A DNA stretch of 7,096 nucleotides, taken from positions 1-7,096 of the forward strand of contig SLSE01000069.1 of the NCBI GenBank assembly GCA_007130585.1, read 5' to 3'. This stretch comes from Syntrophomonadaceae bacterium. GTDB lineage: Bacteria; Bacillota; Dethiobacteria; DTU022. Below, one piece after another: positions 5,350 to 7,096 of this stretch. Each line of letters begins with the position of its first letter. The stretch's first letter is position 1. The notes beneath the pieces are model-generated. The model was not told where the DNA came from and did no database searches. It saw nothing but the letters and a program-made list of their open reading frames with translations. Made by a program: the position numbers and the translations under genes.

Positions 5350-5376
5350 TTGCCTTCTTCAGTAATATGCTATATT
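5350..5376 (+). promoter_or_regulatory. probable extended -10 promoter of the M28 peptidase gene
   Basis: TGC-TATATT (5368-5376) fits the extended -10 form TGn-TATAAT with one mismatch. A partial -35, TTGCCT, is at 5350-5355, with a short 15-base spacer, which extended -10 promoters tolerate. Transcription would start near 5383, giving a leader of about 100 bases that contains the 5431-5464 hairpin. Confidence 0.45.
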
Positions 5377-5430
5377 TTTATATCATAAGCTTTCCCCCGT
5401 TTAACCGGAAAGGCAGGATAATAATGGCCT

Positions 5431-5464
5431 GCGGCGCTGCAAGCGCAATCCCTGCAGGCGCCGC
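5431..5464 (+). promoter_or_regulatory. GC-rich hairpin just upstream of the peptidase ribosome binding site
   Basis: Bases 5431-5441 (GCGGCGCTGCA) pair with 5453-5464 (TGCAGGCGCCGC) to make an 11-bp stem with one bulged G and an 11-base loop. It ends 7 bases before the AGGAGG at 5472-5477. It has no U-run, so it is not a terminator. It could control translation or protect the 5' end of the mRNA. A smaller alternative stem (GCGC at 5434-5437 with GCGC at 5443-5446) competes with it. Confidence 0.45.
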
Positions 5465-5485
5465 CCTGCAGAGGAGGAGATCCCC

Positions 5486-6709
5486 CTGGACAAAAGGGAG
5501 TACCTGCAAAAGCTGGCCGAAATGCACGTTAACAGGCTCTGCGTGGAGATTGCCGAGAGGCATGTCGGGAGCGCAGGCAACAGGGAAGCTGCCGACTACT
5601 TCGCTTCGGCACTGCAATCTAAGAATTTCAGGGTCGAGAAACCGTCATTTCAATGTTTTGATTGGCATGATTATGGTTCAGAGCTGACCTGCGGGAATAA
5701 AATTTTTCAGGTTATAACCGGGCCTTACGCTCTCGGAGGGCTGGCGAAAGGTCCTCTCGCTGCTGTATCATCAATTGCTGAACTGGAAAATGTTGAATCA
5801 AAGGGACGTATAGCGCTGGTTCACGGAACGCTGGCAGCGGAACAGCTGATGCCAAAGAATTTTACCTTCTACAACCCTGAAGAACACCGCACTATCATCA
5901 GGTTGCTTGAATCAAGGGGTTTCGCTGCGGTTCTTGCCGCCACTTCCCGCAACCCCGGGATGGTGGGGGGAGTTTATCCATTTCCGCTGATAGAAGATGG
6001 CGACTTTGAATTGCCCTTTGCCTATATGACGGACAGGGAAGGCAAAAAACTTCTTGATTCCTGTGCCGGGGAGATGGTTTCGTTTGCGGTCAGGGCTGAA
6101 CGCAAGCCTTCCAGGGGCTGGAATGTTATAGCTACCAGGGACGGTAAAAGCGACAAGCGGGTGGTCATAATGGCCCATATCGACAGCAAAAAAGGAACCC
6201 CCGGGGCTATCGACAATGCCTCAGGGGCAACAACCTTGCTGTTGCTTGCAGAATTGCTGGACAATCACAGCGGTCAATTAGAAATCGAGCTGGCGGCAGT
6301 TAACGGTGAAGACTATTATTCCAACCCCGGCGAAATGCTCTACCTGGAAAATAACAGGGGCAAGTTCGATAATATAATCCTTGGTATTAATATCGACGGA
6401 GCAGGCTACTTTAAAGGCAGGACAGCATTCAGCCTATATGATTGTCCGCGGGAAATTGAAGCGGCTATCCGGGATGCTTTTTCTTCAGAAAATGAGCTTG
6501 TTGAAGGAGAGCCCTGGTACCAGGGGGATCACGGACTTTTCCTGGCCAACAGCAGACCGGCCCTGGCTGTTACATCAACCGAAATGAAAGACCTTCTGGA
6601 GATAGCCCATACGGAAAAAGACTCCCCCGGCTTGGTAGATTACAAGAAGCTGGCAGACGTGGCAATGGCCCTGGAAAAATTGCTCAAGAATATTGACGTT
6701 ATTGCCTGA
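5486..6709 (+). CDS. M28-family zinc aminopeptidase, cytoplasmic, probable CTG start
   Basis: A metallopeptidase expected to use two zinc ions to remove N-terminal residues from peptides. Positions count from the ATG at 5522 (395 residues). An N-terminal helical region (1-40) precedes a PA-like insert (about 70-190, including GRIALVHG and FAAVLAATSR). The catalytic core shows His219-x-Asp221 (MAHID), bridging Asp231 (GAIDNASG), Glu263-Asp264 (NGED, where the family usually has Glu-Glu), Asp292 (NIDGAG), the SDH-like GDHGLF (335-340) and His363 (AHTEKD). The metal site is therefore complete. There is no signal peptide, so it should act in the cytoplasm, unlike many secreted M28 enzymes. Start: the ATG at 5522 has no ribosome binding site, while AGGAGG (5472-5477) is 8 bases before an in-frame CTG at 5486. 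The 12 added codons read like protein (LDKREYLQKLAE), and no ATG, GTG or TTG lies upstream in frame. If CTG is not used, the gene is 5522-6709. Confidence 0.87.
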   Translation: MDKREYLQKLAEMHVNRLCVEIAERHVGSAGNREAADYFASALQSKNFRVEKPSFQCFDWHDYGSELTCGNKIFQVITGPYALGGLAKGPLAAVSSIAELENVESKGRIALVHGTLAAEQLMPKNFTFYNPEEHRTIIRLLESRGFAAVLAATSRNPGMVGGVYPFPLIEDGDFELPFAYMTDREGKKLLDSCAGEMVSFAVRAERKPSRGWNVIATRDGKSDKRVVIMAHIDSKKGTPGAIDNASGATTLLLLAELLDNHSGQLEIELAAVNGEDYYSNPGEMLYLENNRGKFDNIILGINIDGAGYFKGRTAFSLYDCPREIEAAIRDAFSSENELVEGEPWYQGDHGLFLANSRPALAVTSTEMKDLLEIAHTEKDSPGLVDYKKLADVAMALEKLLKNIDVIA

Positions 6710-6769
6710 GCGGTTTTCTCTTTACTTTCCCCGGGGCGCAAGCAAACAGGACATGGCAACATAAAACCA

Positions 6770-6797
6770 TTGACAATATACAGGCTGATGGTATAGA
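6770..6797 (+). promoter_or_regulatory. sigma-A-type promoter of the aspartate kinase gene
   Basis: Perfect TTGACA (6770-6775), a 16-base spacer and TATAGA (6792-6797), with TGG just before the -10 giving an extended -10. Transcription would start near 6804, only about 25 bases before the ATG at 6829. That leaves no room for a lysine riboswitch or attenuator downstream of this promoter. Confidence 0.7.
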
Positions 6798-6828
6798 AAA
6801 GAAAAATAACAAGCCCGGGAGGATAAAG

Positions 6829-7096
6829 ATGAAAGAAATCGTTGTTCAAAAATATGGCGGCAGTTCCCTGGCCACCCTGGAAATGATGGAGAAAGTGGCG
6901 GGACATATCAAAGAAACCATTGAATCAGGGAAAATACCCATTGCCGTGGTTTCGGCCATGGGCAAAGAAACGGACAGGTTAATTGAAACAGTCAGGAAAT
7001 TTTACGGAGGGCAGCCTCCGGTAGCGGAAACAGATAAAGTTCAGGCAACCGGAGAAGACCTTTCGGCCTCCCTTCTTTCTATCGCGCTTCATAAAA
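6829..7096 (+). CDS. aspartate kinase, N-terminal part (cut by the window end)
   Basis: First enzyme of the aspartate pathway (lysine, threonine, methionine and diaminopimelate), phosphorylating aspartate. Only the first 89 codons are in the window. Seen: the amino-acid-kinase start IVVQKYGGSSLAT (residues 4-16) with the KYGGSS nucleotide/substrate motif, then VVSAMGKETDRLI (47-59) and ATGEDLSASLLS (76-87), the counterpart of the usual TGE-xxSAxLL element. The start ATG has GGGAGG (6817-6822) 6 bases upstream. It follows the peptidase gene by 119 bases and has its own promoter. The C-terminal ACT regulatory domains that would show which feedback class it belongs to lie outside the window, so I do not choose between lysC, dapG and thrD-type names. 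Confidence 0.9.
   Translation, partial: MKEIVVQKYGGSSLATLEMMEKVAGHIKETIESGKIPIAVVSAMGKETDRLIETVRKFYGGQPPVAETDKVQATGEDLSASLLSIALHK

Larger units (their letters stand above)
5177..5485. promoter_or_regulatory. 309-base divergent leader region between stress protein and peptidase genes
   Basis: No convincing gene. Toward the stress protein gene (minus strand) there is an AT-rich block (5260-5310) with a weak possible promoter: TAAAAT at 5266-5271 with TTTTTA 17 bases upstream. After that comes a leader rich in CCGG-type segments: ACCGGGC (5253-5259) can pair with GCCCCGGT (5214-5221) with one bulge, competing with a local CCGG/CCGG hairpin (5210-5220). Toward the peptidase gene (plus strand) there is an extended -10 promoter (5368-5376) and a GC-rich hairpin (5431-5464). 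The frame opening at ATG 5424 has no protein-like composition and overlaps the peptidase gene. Confidence 0.5.

Noticed and set aside
5424..5687. Plus-strand frame from ATG 5424 with a partial ribosome binding site (AGGA), possibly a leader peptide or a frameshifted start of the peptidase
   Set aside because: The peptide is a low-information Ala/Arg-rich sequence that runs deep into the peptidase gene in another frame. The peptidase frame needs no frameshift because it has its own AGGAGG and CTG.
6710..6828. Lysine riboswitch or terminator between the peptidase and aspartate kinase genes
   Set aside because: The 119-base gap has no room for the five-helix lysine aptamer after the promoter at 6770-6797, and no hairpin with a T-run follows the peptidase stop.

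Overview
The window looks like chromosomal DNA from a Gram-positive, Clostridia-like Firmicute. This is an inference from strong AGGAGG/AGGTGG-type ribosome binding sites, consensus sigma-A-like promoters (TTGACA/TATAAT), tightly packed and overlapping genes, GTG starts, and the gene families present. Base composition is moderate, with very AT-rich intergenic promoters. There are no rRNA or tRNA genes, insertion sequences, CRISPR arrays or phage genes.

Left part (1-3713, minus strand): a five-gene operon, read right to left. It encodes a six-helix membrane protein of unknown function, a small winged-helix regulator, an ABC ATPase with about 3.5 MORN repeats fused to its N-terminus, an ABC-2 permease with a large extracytoplasmic domain, and the first 24 codons of a second ABC-2 permease cut by the window edge. 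The last three genes overlap by 4 bases each (ATGA, then GTGA). The unit looks like a self-regulated exporter, and the MORN-ABC fusion is the most unusual item here. A strong promoter (TTGACA, AT-rich -10) lies at 3738-3768.

Middle (3714-4703): a divergent promoter region in which the -10 element on each strand lies in an AT-only palindrome. A gene for an exported or membrane-anchored single-domain rhodanese follows on the plus strand. A very short gene for a 38-residue single-helix membrane protein faces it on the minus strand. Its ribosome binding site is buried in a hairpin that could also act as a terminator on the plus strand.

Right part (4703-7096): a universal stress protein (minus strand), then a 309-base divergent leader region, an intracellular M28-type zinc aminopeptidase (plus strand) that probably starts at CTG, and the 5' end of an aspartate kinase gene with its own promoter, cut by the window end.

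The right-hand genes look like ordinary housekeeping or stress functions with no evident link to the transporter operon. The exporter operon may share regulation with the rhodanese gene across the divergent promoter, but this is only an inference from the palindromes.
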